Part shown: piece after piece, positions 9,543 to 22,323 of the stretch
Layout: each line of letters starts with the position of its first letter
Numbering within the stretch: position 1 is the stretch's first letter
Assembly (NCBI GenBank): GCA_947095535.1
Contig: OX352773.1
Location: 71,070,591-71,134,590 of the forward strand
Length of the DNA stretch: 64,000 bases
Direction of reading: 5' to 3'
Source of the DNA: Poecilobothrus nobilitatus
Taxonomy: Eukaryota; Arthropoda; Insecta; Diptera; Dolichopodidae
Position numbers and translations under genes: made by a program
The notes under the pieces: model-generated
The model's database searches: none
Told to the model about the DNA's origin: nothing
The model's input: the letters and a program-made list of their open reading frames with translations, nothing else

Positions 9543-12500
9543 TTTCAAATATTTATTATATTTTTTAAATTAATTGTGTATTAAAAGTACAAATAGTTTA
9601 GTTATGTAAAATTTAAGTAAAATATAATACAAAAGAATTGATAAAATAAAATATTTTAAAAATTATTTATCTTAAAAATTTATTTTATGTTTGAAGGGTG
9701 CCATCACCTAAAATAAAATTTATTATGCAAAAGCTATAAAAACTTAATATTGCAATAAAATATATTTTTAGGTTTTCAAAAATAAAATATAAATTAAATT
9801 GAAAGAATGATTGAATGATTAATTAATAAAAGTAAATTGATCAAAAATAATCCATAATATTTCTAATCGGAAAAAAAAACAATTATTAAAAGGAACAAAA
9901 ATTTAAAAAATTTGTTCGAGTGTTAGGACTAAAAAAAATTTTAAAAAAATTAAATTTTCTAACATAGACATATTCTTTCAAATTAATTAATATTTAATTA
10001 TTTTATATTATTTTTAAAACTTAGTTAAAAAAAAACCAAAAATAATCAAATGAAAAAATTAAAATCCGTTTTACAAAAACAAAAAAAAAAAAAAGAAAAG
10101 AAAAACTACTTGAAAACCAGTGCACCAAACCCTTTTTTTTCATTTCAATGAGATACTTTTCTTTCTTATATTTATTATTTTGTTTATTTTTGTTTTTATT
10201 TTTCATTCACTTTCTTTAAAATCACCTTTTCAAAATATTTTAAACTCCTTTTGAATGCTAATACCAATCTTAACATCAAAGTAAAAGTCCTTGGTAGCAA
10301 ATCAAAAAACAAAAATATAATAAAAAACAATTCTTATAACAGCATAAATTTTCCTATTAAATTTTGTATAATAATACTCTTTGTATATTTATTTATTTAT
10401 TTTTATGTATATGTGTTTGTATCGTAATGGAAATTGGAAAATCCCTTAAGATTCTCATTGATTCTCATTTTAAAAAGAGAAAATCAAAAACCACAAAAAA
10501 ATATTAAATGAAATCTCAATACAAAACTGGATTTCTGAGAATTCATATAAAATTTTTTTCTTATTTCCAAAAAAAAAAAAAAAAAAATTCACTATCGTGA
10601 CAGTAAAATATTTCGTGATTTACTTCTTATATTTATTATAAAATATTTGGAATTTCCTATCAGGAGATATTATTATTGTTATCACATAGTTATCATTTTA
10701 TTCATTATACTGTGTGTGTACACTGTCTGTACACTATAGTATAGTGTGTTTCGTTGATTAAATATATTGCTGAGCAAGAGAGAGGGAGATTGTTTTTATT
10801 TTTTAAATTGAAATGCAATACAGAGTATAGACTACAGATTACAGAGAACTTAAATACTGGAATCTTTTTTAAACGAATAAGAGAGAATGTATGTTTGGAA
10901 AATATAAATGAATTATTTTGATTCTAAAATTTTCTGATATTCATTTAGAATAAAATTTTATAAACATGCATGCATACTTACTTTTACAAATTCATATAAA
11001 AAACCAAAAAAAAGAGTTAAACATTTTTCATATTAATTATATATATACATATAAATATTTTTTTTTAATTTTCTTGAATTGGAATTACGGTACATATTGC
11101 AAATGTGAATGAATAAAAAAAACAAAAAAAAAAAAAGAAATAAAAAAATTAATATCACTTTTTTGTACATGATAAATATCTAAAATGAAAGGATTCTCAT
11201 CGTGTTGTTTTTGTTGTTTTTAAAAATTTTTTTTTAAATAAAAGAGTTTTTAACTTGATTTCCATTTCAACAAACTATGATGAGTGAAAATAAATTTTTT
11301 TGAAATGAGAATTTAACTATTCTCAGTAATTTTTATATGCTATGTATTTTAAATATATTTCGCATGTATGGCGTTTTTTTTTTTTTTTTTTGTTACTATA
11401 TTATTATTTTGTTATTGTGATTTGTGAATTGTGGGTACTTTTTTTTACTGTTAGTAGAAGTTAGTGTTGTTTAGGTGGTATATTTCGGAAAATCGGTAAA
11501 ATGGTATAAAAATTTTTTGAGTTAAATGTTTTTTTTTTTTTTTTGTTTTTTGTTATTGGAGTATTTTTCTAATATGTTATCAGCAGCAGCATATATGAGA
11601 TACGATGAAAAAAATTTTCTTTAGGTAAATAACGGCATTTTTTCTTTTTCTTTTTTGTTATTGTATTTTAGTTGTTTAGAAGCGTAGTTTTTGTTTTTGG
11701 TTTTTCTTTTCTTATTTTTCTTGTTATTTATGTATGTATGTATGAATGTAACGGTTTTATTATGGTTTTTCTTTTTTTTTGTTTTTCTTTAAATAAAGAC
11801 TAACAACTAATAATATACGGTTCAGCGTTTTTATTTGGTGTATTTTTTTTTGTTATTGTTGTTGTTGTTGCTGTTGGTATTGTTCTGTTTTTATTTTTTT
11901 TTTATTTCTAATAAGTAAATCATATGTGGAGATTTTATGTACATTTTAAATGCATGTACCTATATGTTTATACCTAATATGGTACATATGTATATTATAT
12001 TTTGTAAGTAAAAATATCGTGGTGGAGATTTTATTTTTCTCTCGATTTTGTTAAAATAAAAGAAGAAAATCAGTAGAATTAAAAATAAAAACAAAAATAT
12101 AAGAAAAGTAAAACTTTCCATTGTTGCTATCGTTGGTGTTATTGTTTTTGTTATTATTGTTGTTGTTGTTGTTATTTTTGTTGTTGGTGGTGTTTTAAAT
12201 ATGAGATTTTTCGTCACATATCTATAATATGAATGTATATATAGTATGTCCATTTATTTGTATATATATATATACATATTATGTACAATATATAAATATA
12301 TATACGTATGTAAAATTAATATATGAAAAAACAAATAAAAAAAAAAAACAAAAACAAAATAAAATTATAGTTGGTAAAAGGAAAAAAAAAATGTACATAT
12401 ATTTATGCATATGTGTGACGAAAATGATGATGATGATGATGAAAATCGAACGGTTATTTCGCATATAAAGAAAAGCAAAAAAAAAAAAAACAAAAAACCA

Positions 12501-12760
12501 GAGAACTGTTATTTTTTTTTTTTTTTATTATTATTATTTAGCGCTCCTGTTTCGATAATAATATTTTGTGGGCCATACACATATGTTTACATATATATTT
12601 ATTTTATTATTAACTTATACATATGTACAAATATATGTTTTTCGTTCAATGCCGTTTAATGTATGATAATTTTTTTTTTTTTTTTGTCTTTTTATTTGTG
12701 ATTGGAATTAGTTTTTCTTTCTCTTGTTTTTTTTTTTTTTCTTGTCATGTAGGTAATTCA
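9543..12760. other. AT-rich stretch, T-homopolymers dominant on + after 11.2 kb
   Basis: No gene seen. From about 11.2 to 12.75 kb the + strand is dominated by T/G-rich words (TTTTTTTTGTTTTT, GTTGTTGTTG at 11859-11873 and 12157-12177). A (GAT)n microsatellite lies at 12424-12442. An AG/GTAAAT juxtaposition occurs at 11619-11626 with a short pyrimidine tract. It is listed only as a weak splice-like word. Confidence 0.5.
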
Positions 12761-12835
12761 GATAGAACGCGTATTTATTATTGTTAGATGCAAACGGACT
12801 GTCGCGTTGTTAAGACGTGTTGTGTTGTATAAAAA
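12761..12835 (+). promoter_or_regulatory. Possible promoter/TSS patch at a strand-composition switch
   Basis: A GC-richer island (AGAACGCG at 12764-12771; CAAACGGACTGTCGCGTTG at 12791-12809; AAGACGTG at 12812-12819) sits where the + strand switches from T-homopolymer-rich (left) to A-homopolymer-rich (right). Such patches can mark a transcription start. No TATA box or initiator is convincing, and the assignment to the exon at 14934 is inference only. Confidence 0.15.
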
Positions 12836-14933
12836 AAAAATACATAATAATAAAAAAAGAAAAATATTTGTTTTTTTTTTTATTTTGAAATTAAAACAAA
12901 TAAGAATTGAAAAAAAAAAAAGGAAAAAATAATTTCAATAGGAATTTTTATTACAATGTAATTTTTACACAAAATATTGAATAGGAATAAAAGGCTACAT
13001 ATTATTATCTATTATATACATAGAACGAGAAATATATGAAATTACATTAAAACTAAATGTGCGAATATGTTCTGATTTGTAAAAAAATACAAAATTAAAA
13101 AAAAAAAATTAAATAAATAATATAATATCTATTATCAGTAGTAAATTATTCATGTGCATAAAAATATCTTTATGTTATATATAAAAAGAAAAGATAACGA
13201 ACCTTTAATTGAATACCTATAAAGAAATTTTTATTTGAAAAAAAAAAAAAATTGGAAAATTTTAAAAAGATAATAAAAATAAAAGAAAAATTAATTTCAA
13301 AAATTTTTCATTTTTTTTTAGAAAATTAAAGTTAGAACGTGCTTCCTTTCCTAGAATATGATTTTAATAAAAGTTTTTATGTTTTTTTTTTTTTTTTTAC
13401 ATGAACATAAGATTTAATACATAATAATTTAATTTAAATCTAATTTGTTAACTCTTTTTATCATTTTTAATTTAACTTAACTATGATTTTAAATTTGCAA
13501 TAATTTTATATAAACTGTTATTTAATTTTAATACTAAATAAATAAAGAAAAACAAAAAAAAAAAAAGTGTGTGTTTGTTTTTTTTTTTTTTTTGTTGAAA
13601 AACACTTGTATGCAAATAAATATTATGGAGGTGTAGATAATATTTGGGTAATAAATTTAAATTTGATTGAAATTTGAAGTTCTACTTAAAGAAAAAATAT
13701 ATATATATATATAAATATATATATACATTTTATACCTATATTTTCAAATGAAAACAATCAATCAGTCTTGAAATTAGCTTGAATGAATCAAATACTTTCT
13801 ATATATTTTATTATTCAATGTATTGGCATTTATTGAACATATTTATTTAAAAAAAAAAAGTGTTAAAATACCAAATAAGATCTACATAAAATAAAAACTA
13901 CCATTTTTTAAAACACCATTGAAAAATAGCATAAAATTTCAAGTTAATAAATCTGTAATTTTCCCACTAAATATAATATTGTAAATCTGTTATTAAAAGG
14001 ATTTTAGAATTTCAAAAATTCCAATTGGAAAAGTGTAAGACAAGAAAAACAAAAACAAAAAAAAAAAGGTTTAAAAATAAGAATTGAAAGAAAAAATACA
14101 TTTCCACCAGTCTATATAAAAAGCATGCATTTTAATTTATTACAAAACATTCAACATTATATAAATAAATAAAAATGTAGTTATATAAAAATGCATAATT
14201 TATAAAAAATATACATAAATATATTTCTAAGTGTAAAAGAAAAAAGGATACATTTACACCTGTAATAATTTGATAAAACACTTATTTTTCTCAAGATATA
14301 ACACGATATCTAACTGATAATATAAACTTTTATTTTTTTTTTTTTTTTTTTTTTAATACCTGTTACAAAAAAAAACAAACTTAAAACATTTGCCGTAAAA
14401 TTAAATAAAACAAAAAAAAAAAAAAAATATTAAACTAATTTAAATAAATGGTTCCTATTATATTATTTATATTGTGAAATATATTGAAAATGAAAATGAA
14501 CACAAAAAGAAAAAATAAATTAAATTAAAATTTTCAATTTAATTAAATAACAATTTTTCGTTATTTATCTAAATTAAATTTATATACAAACAAATTAAAT
14601 AAATTCAAAAAAAAAAACAAGAAAAAAAAAAAAATGTTTTTAAAATTAAAATATTTTGAAATAAAATTTAAAAGATGATTCAATTCAAAAATTTATTTCT
14701 AAAAACGAAAAAATCAAATAAAAACATATAAATATTAAATTTTTAATAATTTATAATTAATTTAAAATAAATAAAATATTAACTAATAAAGAAAAAGTCT
14801 TTAAAAGTAAAAAAAAAAAAAAAATTTTTTAAAAAAATAATTAAAAGAAAGAAAAAAAAACTCTTGAAAAACAAGCAAAAAAAAAAAACCAAAATTGGAC
14901 ATTTTCTTAACCAAAAATTTAGTTTTTGGAAAA
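12836..14933. other. A-rich noncoding stretch upstream of exon candidate A
   Basis: Nearly all A-rich low complexity with TA repeats at 13697-13727. If the first-exon call at 14934 is right, this would hold the 5' UTR and core promoter, but no start site can be fixed. Confidence 0.45.
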
Positions 14934-14970
14934 ATGAGAGTAAAAATGCCAGCCGTTCGTATAGCACAAG
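14934..14970 (+). CDS. Candidate alternative first coding exon A (partial gene)
   Basis: Two in-frame start codons (14934 and 14946) give MRVKMPAVRIAQ plus one base, ending at CACAAG and followed at once by the donor GTAAAT (14971). From the second ATG, 13 of 25 bases are G or C, which stands out in this AT desert. The exon ends in phase 1, as exon B does, so both can join the same downstream exon. The phase-1 acceptor at 63961 would give MPAVRIAQ followed by VLKMPKAASTFKT. The second ATG (AAAAATGCC) has the purine at -3 usual for insects. Upstream the frame stays open into A-rich DNA with no convincing acceptor, so I read this as a first exon. I do not recognise the protein. Confidence 0.42.
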
Positions 14971-14976
14971 GTAAAT
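14971..14976 (+). promoter_or_regulatory. 5' splice site of exon candidate A
   Basis: CACAAG followed by GTAAAT: a good match to the insect donor (AG|GTAAGT), and the same hexamer as at exon B. The following ATAATATAG is noncoding. Confidence 0.42.
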
Positions 14977-15580
14977 AATATAGTTATAGTGATATATGCT
15001 TTAAATATATTTTTATTTTATCAATATAATTTAAATTTTTGAAAAAATATTCGGCAAATAAAAAATCTTTTTATCCGTAATCCTTAAAATTTTTTTTTTT
15101 TTTTTTTATATTAGAAAATTGAACTTTGCAATTTTTTTATAAATTTTATCTTTTGACTATATCGAACTGCAGTCTATTAATATAGATCAGTCTATTAAAA
15201 AAGAGGCCTTATTCTTAACTAAAAATAATTTATATCCAAAAATTTTCTTTTTCTGCGATTTTCCACCAAAAAGAATTTTTATAAATTGCTTAAATTATGC
15301 TGTCTTTGTATAATTTGAATAAAACTAAATTTAATCATATTTAAATTGCACCTTTATGTGCATATAATTAAGATAATGGAAGGTAAAAAGCTTCTGTTCA
15401 TAATGCTCAAAAATATTTAATTAATAATTTTTAATTTTTTACACGTTCACTGCCCTTTAATTACATATTTTATTTATCTGCAATGACAAGAAGGTATTGT
15501 CAAAATTTTATGCCATTTTATAAGGGAGAAAAGAAAATATCACAAATTTTTCATATAATTAATTTTTTTTATTTAGGTTT

Positions 15581-15630
15581 AATTATTCGCTATACATTTT
15601 TTTTATGAAAACAATGTATAGCGAATAATT
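15581..15630. repeat. Perfect 18-bp inverted repeat (hairpin)
   Basis: AATTATTCGCTATACATT (15581-15598) is exactly complementary to AATGTATAGCGAATAATT (15613-15630), with a 14-nt loop. It is too short for a typical pre-miRNA. It may be the remnant of a small foldback insertion, or a cruciform-prone site in the intron. Confidence 0.9.
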
Positions 15631-17136
15631 ACAATTTTATTTTGAAAACAATATTATTATTTTGAATGAAAATTCTATACAAAATGCCAATTTATTTGAA
15701 CATTCGATTCTTATTAGATTCTTTACGTTTTCTAGGTTCTAGAAAAAATCTTAATTTTTGACGTTCTAGTGCTTGATAGCATGCATGACATCTTTTCATT
15801 CCTTAGTTATATTTGGCAAGAACAGGATATACTTTATTAAAATGTACATGGTAGCGAACATGTTAAGTGGCAGAATAGATTAACAAATAATAATTTAAAT
15901 ATCCTTTAACTATCTAATAACTACATCTAATCATAATTCATATAATTAATTGATATTTTAATGCTATTTGACAATTGCTACTGTTTTATTTTAGTTTAAT
16001 ATAAATTTTTAAGCAATTTTTGAGGGTATGTAAATTGTATTCTAAACAAAAAAATCCTTTATATGTTAACACAGTATTAGAGCTATATTAAACCTTAAAC
16101 TTTCACAAATTACCACTTAATATCCATTAAACAATTTCTAGTTACCGACAGGATATCAAAATAAATCTAAATTTACTTTCTAATTTTTACAAAATAAATG
16201 CAATTCCCCCGTTTAAATTTTAAAGTTTTTGTTTTCTCTTTTTTTTTTTTTGGCCTGTTTCAACTTAATAAAAATTAAAGTTTTTTTTTTATGAACCAAA
16301 TTTGTTTTTTCTTTTTTTATTTCTTATTATAACATTTGTGAGTGACCACGGTTCAATTAGAATAGTTTGGTCGATAAAATCCAAACAAAACAGAATGAAT
16401 AAAAAAAAAAAAACAAATAAACAAAAAAAAAAACAAATATCATTCTTGTGATGAGTATTTAAAGGCCAAAAAGTCAAATCCATATTATCAAAAAGAATAA
16501 AAACCAAAAAACTATACATAAAGACAATTTACCAGTCCTAAACACATTGATATGGTTACGTAAATCGCGTTACCATTTAATCTATTTATGCATAATAATA
16601 AATAAATACAAACTACAAGTATTGTAATATAATATGTAAAGTAAAGTGCAACTAAAGTATATTTTAATGTAAATGTATAAACTGCAGTTATATATAAAAG
16701 AAAACTAAAAAGGATTGCAAAAATTTTATTTTTTAAAAGGATTTTCGTTTATTTGTATTACAATGAACAGGTGATTTCATTCTTGTTATTTTTGATGTTA
16801 CCTTTAGGTAACAAATTTTTAAGTAATTTAACAAATAATCATCATAACAACTAACTAACTATATATACATAATACATATGTATATGTAGACATAAAGACG
16901 TTGTGACCACTTGATTAAATCGAAATAATAAATTCATCTATAGATAGTTACTGTATTATATTGTAAACTTGTAAACAATTGGCTTATAGAAAATTATTAT
17001 TTTTTTCTTTCTTCAAATTTCATATAATAACGGTAATAATTTGAAAAGTTTATTTCAATTTATTTATATCTATACAATATATATATATGTATATATATGT
17101 ATACATATTTTATAAATATATGTATATAGGAGTATA

Positions 17137-17147
<11 letters not shown>

Positions 17148-17174
<27 letters not shown>
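17148..17174. repeat. TA dinucleotide microsatellite
   Basis: Uninterrupted TA repeat, preceded by a degenerate TATGTATA tract from about 17075. Confidence 0.95.
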
Positions 17175-17176
<2 letters not shown>

Positions 17177-18211
17177 TTTTGGCATAGTTTCTTTAATTGC
17201 ATGAGAATCACTGACTGATGGTATGGGATATAAATTTTGATTATGAGAGAATATTATAACAATCAAGGGAGTACAGGTGAATTAAAAAATGTTGATTGAG
17301 GGTGAAAATGTTTAATCAATATTTTATTTTATTATTTTTTTTTTTTTATTATTTTTAGTTCTTTACAGTTTTTCTTTGATATGTTTATTTTGTATTTTTT
17401 TTTTATGTTTCTTCGAATGTTTAAAAAGAAATTTTCAATCTTCTAATAATTTATACTAACTAATTCAGTTTCACTTAAAATTAAGTTTTCACTAAAACAT
17501 TTTAAAAAACATTAAGTTTTTTTTTATTTAATTTTTTTTTTGATCCCATTATGTTAACATAGTTTTCGATTAAGGTCCTTTTTTTGCCTTTTAACAAATA
17601 GATAAGACTGAAGTTTGTTTTTTTGGTTTAAAATTTTATGTTAAACTAATCTTGAAGATATTGTTTAGATTTAGTATTAAGCATATTACTAATTATATAG
17701 AATTGAATGAAATTTAAAACTTTAAGATTTATTTTACCTAATTTTTTAATACGTGATCCTATAGTAACTACCTTTTTTTGCTTTCCCTAAAAATTCTTAA
17801 ATAATTTCAATTTGCCATACGAACTCTTAAGAAAAATTCTATGGAACCAATTAATACCAGTAATTTATCTTTGAATTGATATCATTGTACATGTTATAAT
17901 TATGACTTAAAAAAAAATCTTTACAGGTTCGTAATTACTTAATTTAATTTTTAATTTTAATTAAATTCAGATGGTATTTAATGGATACCACTTTAAAAAT
18001 AATTCACTTTCGTTCAACCCATAAAACGATAAGTGAATGCCAAGAAGTTTGCGACTCCTATTTAAACAAAGTCAAAAAAAAAAAAAAAACTGACTAAGGT
18101 GGAATTTAAAAGTGGCATCAGTACAGTTTTTAATGTTATTGACCATTTTGGAAAAAAAAATGTTGCTAAATGTTGCTAATTTAAATAATACAACTAATGA
18201 TCTTTCAAAAA

Positions 18212-18243
18212 ATGTTAACAAGCCGCATTGTTAACAAGCCGGT
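18212..18243 (+). repeat. Two-copy tandem repeat
   Basis: TGTTAACAAGCCG is repeated twice with a 17-bp period and runs into GGTCGAG, a word that also recurs in the tandem array at 22480. Confidence 0.8.
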
Positions 18244-19255
18244 CGAGTTTAGTATAATGTCAAACATAAGTATATTTTGCAAAATATTATTAAAGCCAAA
18301 GCCATAAAGCGACAAGGGGTACCAAAATTTATGTAAAAGACTAAAAATAAGAATATGCATATTTTTCGGAAAAAGCATAAAAGTCTGATTTTTGAAAATA
18401 AATTTCTGGAAAAGGCACATAAATTATATTTTCATAATAATGATGTATGTTTTAATACCTTTTAAAAATCTAATCTGGAACTGACTATTTAAAACATTTT
18501 AGTTTCATATCATATACTTTTCTACATAATTTGATGAAAATTGCAGATTTGAGATTTTCATAACTATATCCTGATGATATAAGGAAATGTAATTACAGTA
18601 CAATTGTAAATTTAGGTGTTGTAAAAGATATTAGTTGGCAAATGCCATTTGATAAATGAACTATTTGTTATATTGTTCTGTTACTGAAATATGGTACCTA
18701 TATTTGTGAAATAAATAATTATAAATAATAATAAAGACTTATGTATTATGTATCACCTAAAGAAAAAACAAAAGAATTTGGAAGTTTGACATATAGATTT
18801 TGTGAATCAGGCCGTCCCCTTATTTTTTATATAATATTATTTCATTTTTGAAAACTTTTTTCTTTAACTTAGTAACTTATGAGTTAAATTTAAATTAAAG
18901 TTTTTAATAATAAGAATTTTAAATTGTTTTTTTTTTTTTTTATGATTCATAAGAAAAATATATTTGTATTATGTAGCACAATAATTATACTTTTGGTTCA
19001 ACTTATATATGAGCCGATTACACCAATTTATTATAAAACGTCTCTATTTTTATAGTGAACTCATTTCTAGAAAAAAAATTCTGCATTTAAAATGTAAAAT
19101 GTAAAATGTTATCCCAGTTTTGCCCTCAAATCGTACAGTTCTGCACTATTTTTATTTAACAAACGAACAAAAAAAAATCTACATTTTTTTTTTCATGTGT
19201 CCTACACTGAGTCCTTTAATTTTATTCATAAATATTATAAAATAAAAAAGAAAAC

Positions 19256-19283
19256 ATGTCGGCTGCCAAGCAATTTTATGAAG
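19256..19283 (+). CDS. Candidate alternative first coding exon B (partial gene)
   Basis: ATG at 19256 in the context AAAACATG reads MSAAKQFYE plus one base and stops against the donor GTAAAT (19284). An in-frame TAA at 19238-19240, just upstream, fixes this as the first coding exon in that frame. GGCTGCCAAGC is the only GC-rich word for several hundred bases. The exon ends in phase 1 exactly like exon A, 4.3 kb upstream, and uses the same donor hexamer. Joining to the acceptor at 63961 gives MSAAKQFYE followed by VLKMPKAASTFKT with no stop. This points to a gene with two promoters giving different short N-termini. The pattern AK-(L/F)Y loosely recalls the start of fly tropomodulin from memory, but that is too weak to name the gene. 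Confidence 0.45.
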
Positions 19284-19289
19284 GTAAAT
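19284..19289 (+). promoter_or_regulatory. 5' splice site of exon candidate B
   Basis: GAAG|GTAAAT. In-frame stops follow shortly within the presumed intron (GGT AAA TAC TAA). Confidence 0.45.
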
Positions 19290-22200
19290 ACTAAATAATT
19301 ATAATTGTTTAGTGTACAATATTAAAAGATGAAAAATAAAAGATAAAATTGCCGATATTTGCTGTCTTCCATCTTTATACACTCTTTCATTGTAGTATTT
19401 ATTCACTTCCTTCATATTGATTAATCAAATATGCGGTTGATTCCTTTTGCGTTCGGGAATTGTTCTTAAACTACATATAAAATGTATATTTTACTTCATT
19501 TAAAAAATATAATATTATATATATATTCCTACTTCTTTTGGTGAATAATTTTCCACAGTATCTTCAATAAAATCGTGTTAAAACGATAACAAGTTTTTCT
19601 CTTTTTCATCGTGTTAAAAGTCTCATAATCAGATGAAGATGACGAACTATTCAATAGGTGCTATTTAATAAAATTTAGGCCAAAAATTATTGCTGGATTA
19701 GTTTCCATTTTATTTTTATTTTTTATCTTCAACTCCTATAACTTGTCCACTTGAATGAATAATGATTGTCATTTGTTTTTTTTTTGTGTTTTTTTCATCT
19801 GTTTTTATTATGTTGCCTGATTGTTCAGGACGAAAATTGTGAACTGTCGAAAATTTAGGTTCATAAAATGTTACAATTAGGGGCAGAATTTTTTTTGGAA
19901 TTCTTTGAACACGAATTTATTTTCAGTTCAACATTTTTTTGAGAAACGAAAGCAAAAAATGCTGTCTTTTAATAAAAAATGCAGAATGCGGAATGCAGGA
20001 TAAAAATGTTTTTTTTTGAGAAACGTTAAGAAACGTTCACCATTTTAGTTTTTGTCCTAAATGTTTAATTTAGTCAATTAAAAGTTTCAATTTGTTTATT
20101 ATCAAATAAATACGAAAAGTCTCTTAAGTCAGAAACAGAACCAAAATAAATGAAATGAAATGAAACGAAACCAAACAAAACGCAAAACTTTTCTCAGTAT
20201 GGAAACAATATAATAAATGAACCACAATAGGGGCTTGTTCCGTTCGTTAAGTTCATTTAAGCTATGTTCAGTAAGAGTAGAACTTTTCGTGAAGTATTAA
20301 CATTTATATAAACAAAAATGGATTTATATCTTTTTTAGTTTTTCTATTATTATTTATTTTTTTAGCCTACACTTGCAGATTAAAAGATATAAATGCATTA
20401 AATATCCAAGTGCTTTAAAATTATTAAATAAATCAATTTTTTTTTAATTTCAAAATTTTCAAAAAATATTAATTTTGATGTTTTGTATTTTTAAACAATT
20501 GACATAGGATCCTACGTTTGCTTTTAAGTTTATTATGGCCAAATTGTCACTCTTACGTAACGCTAACTTCCGTTCGTTAAATAGTAATCGTTTCGTTTCG
20601 TCTATTTGGCTTACCAGTTACCACTTTAGTCACTATACATAAAAATTAACGAAAAAAAAAAATAACTAAATTACTAATTTAATTTATTTATAATTAATTG
20701 ATCAAAAATAAAAAAAAAAACATTAATTAATTAAATTTAAATGTATAATAATTATTTATCAATTAATTTTTTTTTTCTTTTAAGTACAATTTTGAAATCT
20801 TATAACCCTAATCTTTAGCATGTTTCAAATTTTCATTAATTTAAGAGTTTTTTTTTTTTTTTTAATTATAAAAACTGTTTTTTTTTTAAAAAATATTAAT
20901 CAGAAAATTTAAAAAAAAAAACAAAAACAATAAAAATAGAATTGGCGGCTCATATTATAATTTTTGGACACCTTATAATATTGTGTGATGTACTTATCTC
21001 AGTTTTATCTATATTTAACTTGTTTTGTCAATATTTTCCCCTTGAGATAGATAAAAAAAAAATACAAAAAAAAAAAGCATAACAAATAAATTTAAAAAAA
21101 AAGAAATCACGGCTGAAATCAAAGGTAATTCACTGGAATTGTTGACGGGCGGCACCTGTTAAAGATAGCCCCCAAAAAAAAACAAAAAACCAAAACCAAA
21201 AAAAAAAAAAAACAAATTTTTTAATAGCCAAAAAAAAAAAATTCGGAATCAGAACAACGAAATAAATTAAAATTTGAAAATAAAAGGAAATAAAAAAAAA
21301 AAGACAGCAATAAATGTCAAATTAAAAAAAAAAAAAACAAATAGGAACAAAATAGTAATCATATCAATTATAAATAATAATAATAATAACAATAATAATA
21401 GAAAAAAAAAAAAAGAGAGACAAAAGATAAATCTACCTTATCATTAACATGTTCTCAATTAGGCAATAAACTTCAAAAGAATGCTTTATCTATACAATAT
21501 ATATGTATGTATATATACATATTGTTTACTTTATGATTCTTCACTCTATCATAAATCAAATATTTGGCTATCATTTCGAAATAATTCAACAACTGTTATA
21601 TTGAACAAACAGTACCTACAGAAACAAAAAAAAAAAAAACAAAAAAAAACAAAAAAAAAAATTATAGTATTGTCAAAACTTACAATAAAAAATTAAAGGA
21701 AATTAAAAAAAAAAAAATTTGTACCGTAAAAAAACACAAAAAAAGAAAAACACCGAAATCAGGTGAAATTTTTGTGGGTTTTAAAGATACAAAGAAAACA
21801 AAACAAATAATATAAATAATAGGTACTAATAAAAATTAAAATTTTGACAAAATTATCACAAAATTAAACGTATATACGATTCAAACTATGTAGACATATT
21901 CTGTATTAAACCACTTTGTATCTTTATATTATTGTCAACTTTCTTTGAACAGGTGTGTTTCTATATAATTATATATTCTAGCAGCCTATATTTAACAGCC
22001 TATATAATTAGCAGCCATTTTGTTTGAAATAAAAAATGACATACTTAATTAACAAAATATTTTAACGATCAATGCATAATTTTTTCTATTAAAGTTTATG
22101 AACAATAATTAAAATTATATTAAGTTTTTTTTTTTAAAGTCATCAGTTGATGATTGATATGAGTACTAATTCTGTATAGGGCCAATATATAGCAATTTAA

Positions 22201-22323
22201 TATTATTGTAAAGCATTCTTCCTTTGTTGACCGAATATATTGTATTCTTGCTTTATAAGCTGAATATATTCTTACTCCATTAACCAGTTTTTCTTCTTTA
22301 TGATGAATATTTTTATTAAATGT
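19290..22323. other. AT-rich intronic stretch
   Basis: Between 20.6 and 21.8 kb the + strand is strongly A-homopolymeric. A GC-richer island at 21108-21172 (ACGGCTGAAATCAAAGGTAATT, then GACGGGCGGCACCTG) includes an AAAG|GTAATT donor-like word. It could be the end of a further noncoding first exon, but nothing fixes its start. The word TTCCGTTCGTTAA occurs twice (20240 and 20570). Confidence 0.4.

Larger units (their letters stand above)
14977..19255. other. Noncoding stretch between first-exon candidates A and B
   Basis: Intronic for an exon-A transcript and upstream/promoter DNA for exon B. It contains a perfect hairpin (15581-15630), a TA microsatellite (17148-17174) and a small tandem repeat (18212-18243). 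A palindrome GTTACCTTTAGGTAAC (16797-16812) includes a weak AG|GTAACA word behind a T-rich tract. No other exon was seen. Confidence 0.45.

Noticed and set aside
12405..12659. Open frame starting MHMCDENDDDDDEN
   Set aside because: The acidic run is a (GAT)n microsatellite and the rest is poly-A and poly-T translation.
21935..21958. AACAG|GTGTGT behind a T-rich tract
   Set aside because: The donor part (GTGTGT) is weak and the tract is broken by A residues.
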